In this document: positions 61,439 through 64,000 of the stretch, in pieces | Numbering within the stretch: position 1 is the stretch's first letter | Layout: every line of letters starts with the position of its first letter | Source: Bacteroidales bacterium | GTDB lineage: Bacteria; Bacteroidota; Bacteroidia; Bacteroidales; UBA3824 | DNA length: 64,000 bases | Reading direction: 5' to 3' | NCBI GenBank assembly: GCA_017541145.1 | Contig: JAFXZT010000100.1 | Span: forward strand, 1-64,000 | The notes under the pieces: model-generated | The model's input: the letters and a program-made list of their open reading frames with translations, nothing else | Databases searched by the model: none | Told to the model about the DNA's origin: nothing | Program-made: the position numbers and the translations under genes

Positions 61439-63079
61439 ATGAAAAAAATAGGATATATTGCGGCAGCCGCTTTGTCTGCAATGATGTTTATGTCATCATG
61501 TGACGAATTGGATCAGTATCCGAAAACCGAAACCTCGTCAAACGTAGTTTATTCTACGCCCGAAGGTTACAAACAGGCTCTTGCAAAAATTTATGCAGCA
61601 TACGTAATCCGTGGTCAGGAAGAAGGCGGCGGCAAAGGTGACCTCATTGAAGAAGATCCTTATTACTGCTCACGTGCATGTTTCAATCTCCAAGAATGTG
61701 GTACTGATGAAATTATGTTTACTTGGGCGGTTTCTGACGAGTTGAAAGAAATCAGTCTTCTTCAAGGTCTCAACGGTCAATCTAAATGGATTGCCGGAGC
61801 TTATTATACACTTTACTATATCGTAACACTTTCCAACGATTTTATTCGTAATTGCGAAGGCGGTGATGCAGAAATTGAACTTATGAAAAACGAAGCTCGT
61901 TTTATGCGTGCTTATGCATACTCTCAAATTATGGATTTCTGGCCGGTAGGTGCATTTGTTACTGAAAATGATCCGGTTGGAGCTTACGAACCTAAAATCG
62001 CTAAAAGAGATGAAATTTGCGATTATGTAATTTCCGAACTTAAAGACCTCGTGGATGTTCTTCCTGAAAAAAACGATCAGTACAGAGCTAATAAATATGC
62101 AGCTGCTGCTCTTTTGTCAAGAGTTTGTCTCAACGCTCCGGTTTATAAAGAATCAAATGATGTTTCGTATTACAACGATTGTATCAAATATTCTGAAATG
62201 GTAATCAACGGTGGTTACAGCTTGGAAGAAGATTTTTACAAACTTTTCAATGCTGAAAACTACAAACGTACCAATGAGATAATTTTCTCATTTTACACCG
62301 GTAAAGAAGGTACAAACGGTAACAAAGGCTACGGTTCTACAACGATGTTGATCTGCGGTTCTGCAAATTCGTCTACTATAATTCAAGTAATAAACGAAGA
62401 TGGAGAAAAAGAAGATAAAAACATCGCAACTTTGAATGCAATCAATGTTCTCGGTTGTGAGAAAAATTATTGGCAACTTTTCCGTGCAAGAAAACAAGCT
62501 GCGCAGAGATTTGAATCTGGCGATGAGCGTGACATGTTTTTTAAGACTGAACGTTCTATCGACAATCCTTCTCCTATCGATGAAAAAGTTGCAAAAGAAG
62601 GTTACGTTTTCAATAAATTCTGTAATACAAACGATGACGGAACTATTGCAAGCGACTTCTCAACAACTTTGTCTATGGTTGATTTGCCGGTTTTGAGACT
62701 TTCAGAAGTAATCTTGAACGAAGCCGAAGCAATTTTGCGTGGCGGTACAGGTGCTACAAAAACAGCTGTTGATCTTGTTAACCAAGTTCGTAAAAGAGCC
62801 GGTGTTTCCGAATTTTCACTTGATGACTTGGAAAATACTGAAAACGGTGTTCAATACTGGAATCTTTTGGAAGAAAGAGGTCGTGAATTTATGCTTGAAT
62901 CTTTGCGTAGAACCGACTTGATCAGATTTAACGCATACGCCGGTGATACTCAGTACAATTGGGAATGGAAAGGCGGTGTTTTGAGTGGAACTCAAGCAGA
63001 TGCAAAATACAAATTCTTCCCGTTGCCTGTAGCAGAACTTTCTGCAAATTCTGCACTTTACGATCCTTATTACAAATAA
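61439..63079 (+). CDS. SusD-like glycan-binding lipoprotein, PUL 2
   Basis: This 546-aa lipoprotein (signal ending FMSSC, Cys21) has SusD/RagB features: NEARFMRAYAYSQIMDFWPVGAF, KYAAAALLSRVCLNAPVY, and the C-terminal block LEERGREFMLESLRRTDLIRF with a later FPLPVAEL. It starts 36 nt after susC. A few residues (EEGGGKGDLIEEDPYYCSR) form an unusual loop near the predicted sugar site. Confidence 0.95.
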   Translation: MKKIGYIAAAALSAMMFMSSCDELDQYPKTETSSNVVYSTPEGYKQALAKIYAAYVIRGQEEGGGKGDLIEEDPYYCSRACFNLQECGTDEIMFTWAVSDELKEISLLQGLNGQSKWIAGAYYTLYYIVTLSNDFIRNCEGGDAEIELMKNEARFMRAYAYSQIMDFWPVGAFVTENDPVGAYEPKIAKRDEICDYVISELKDLVDVLPEKNDQYRANKYAAAALLSRVCLNAPVYKESNDVSYYNDCIKYSEMVINGGYSLEEDFYKLFNAENYKRTNEIIFSFYTGKEGTNGNKGYGSTTMLICGSANSSTIIQVINEDGEKEDKNIATLNAINVLGCEKNYWQLFRARKQAAQRFESGDERDMFFKTERSIDNPSPIDEKVAKEGYVFNKFCNTNDDGTIASDFSTTLSMVDLPVLRLSEVILNEAEAILRGGTGATKTAVDLVNQVRKRAGVSEFSLDDLENTENGVQYWNLLEERGREFMLESLRRTDLIRFNAYAGDTQYNWEWKGGVLSGTQADAKYKFFPLPVAELSANSALYDPYYK

Positions 63080-63111
63080 TAAGTAAATTTAAATTTTAAA
63101 GGTAAAACGAA

Positions 63112-64000
63112 ATGAAAATATCAAATTATTTATATATCGGTGCTGTTTCGATGTTGTTGGCAGGCGGCTTGGTATCCTGCGACGACGACTTGGAACATTA
63201 TACCGTTTCGGATTTAACATCGACCGACGACTTCTCTGTATCAGAAAGCAAAGTCCAGATCGATGAAGAAAATCTTTCTGAAGAAGTACTTTCTCTTACA
63301 TATTCAAAAAGTTCGTTGCAAGTAGTAAACGGCGATGTAGATAACTTCCTTGACGGAGGTTACATCGTAGTACAAGCTTCTAAATCAGAAGATTTTACAG
63401 ATGCAAAAACATTTGCCGGAAGCAATATTACTTCATTGAAAGGTGACGACATCAACAACATGGCTTTGGCTTTAGGTTTAACACCTAATTCATTGGGAAC
63501 TATTTATTTGCGTTTGGCAACATCGCTCGGTCGTAATATTGAAGACATCGTATATTCCAACACCGTAAAACTTGATGTTGTACCATTGGAAATCGATTCT
63601 CATTGGGCTTACATCTATACAAAAGATAAAGATGAAAAATTTACCGAAAAGAGCACTCAATATTTGTTCTCTGTTAACAACGACGGTAAATATCAAGGTT
63701 TTATCAATGCAGAATCATGGTTAAATTTTGCTGTTTGGACTTCTGACGGTACTGTTTATGGTACATCAGATGCAACAAGTTGGACATTTTTGAGTTATAC
63801 TGTAGGTGGTGACCATTTCTGGTTGACTGCAGCTGCCGGTTGTTACTATTTTACAATGGACACCAAAAATACTTCTGAAATTGCAGACGCATATTTGATT
63901 TCATCGCTTTCTTGTAGCGGTGACGTTGCAAATACATCAATGGTTTACGATGCTACAAAAACAGCATGGTATGCTTACATCGTTGTTCCAAATGATAATG
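63112..64000 (+). CDS. SusE/SusF-like surface glycan-binding lipoprotein, incomplete at window edge
   Basis: The ATG at 63112 opens a frame with no stop before the window ends (296 codons seen). It encodes a lipoprotein signal (Cys23 after AGGLVS), then a SusE-type first domain with the strand pattern SEEVLSLTYSKSSLQ (about 50-155), then a starch-binding-like beta-sandwich with aromatic residues (SHWAYIYTK, SWTFLSYTVGGDHFWLT). It follows susD by 32 nt, the normal position for SusE-like proteins, unlike the order in PUL 1. Confidence 0.85.
   Translation, partial: MKISNYLYIGAVSMLLAGGLVSCDDDLEHYTVSDLTSTDDFSVSESKVQIDEENLSEEVLSLTYSKSSLQVVNGDVDNFLDGGYIVVQASKSEDFTDAKTFAGSNITSLKGDDINNMALALGLTPNSLGTIYLRLATSLGRNIEDIVYSNTVKLDVVPLEIDSHWAYIYTKDKDEKFTEKSTQYLFSVNNDGKYQGFINAESWLNFAVWTSDGTVYGTSDATSWTFLSYTVGGDHFWLTAAAGCYYFTMDTKNTSEIADAYLISSLSCSGDVANTSMVYDATKTAWYAYIVVPNDN

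Overview
The window looks like a chromosomal stretch of an AT-rich Bacteroidota genome, most likely order Bacteroidales. The evidence is two SusC/SusD loci, a hybrid two-component regulator (HTCS), type IX secretion markers (PorP/SprF, sorting domains of type A and type B), the gene order DUF6089-uppS-bamA-ompH-ompH-murI, and promoters with the Bacteroidota -7 box TAnnTTTG. No phage, plasmid or IS core genes were seen.

Layout. 1-2.4 kb: the start of a PD-(D/E)XK-like protein, a DUF4230 pair and a TerB-like gene, all on the minus strand. 2.6-6.2 kb: a secreted GH2 enzyme, fabD and tRNA-Ser(GGA). 6.3-8.8 kb: an ExbB / 4-TM protein / ExbD / ExbD energy-transduction operon. 8.9-16 kb: an SGNH hydrolase and the envelope-biogenesis cluster. 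16-17.8 kb: an ECF sigma factor with a membrane PKD/gliding-motility C-terminal protein. 17.9-34.4 kb: a complete polysaccharide utilisation locus (PUL) with a divergent HTCS, surface glycan-binding lipoprotein, SusC, SusD, two GH30 enzymes and a separately promoted GH35. 34.5-36.6 kb: an AAA/DUF4143 ATPase gene between two different palindrome-bearing tandem repeat arrays. 36.7-40.2 kb: MBL hydrolase, small protein, aspS and tadA. 40.2-45.1 kb: a T9SS-type operon that includes a tail-fibre-like protein with an S74 chaperone domain. 45.1-57.5 kb: orphan CheR, then a signalling cluster of GAF/PAS sensor, SpoIIE-type phosphatase, SiaB-like kinase, SiaC-like phosphoprotein, TerB/ABCG fusion transporter, lipoprotein and secreted protein. 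57.6-64 kb: a small Gly/Asn-rich protein and the start of a second SusC/SusD/SusE-like locus, cut by the window edge.

Most notable are: (i) a 31-bp element, 28/31 identical, placed exactly 28 nt upstream of the -7 boxes of both the PUL operon and the GH35 gene, a strong candidate HTCS operator; (ii) the SiaABC-like partner-switch genes joined to an ABCG transporter without a diguanylate cyclase; (iii) the 9 x 43-bp and 3 x 34-bp arrays flanking the ATPase gene; (iv) three intercistronic hairpins sharing the stem AACCACGGAA inside the PUL operon. All functional assignments come from reading motifs by eye; no database search was run.
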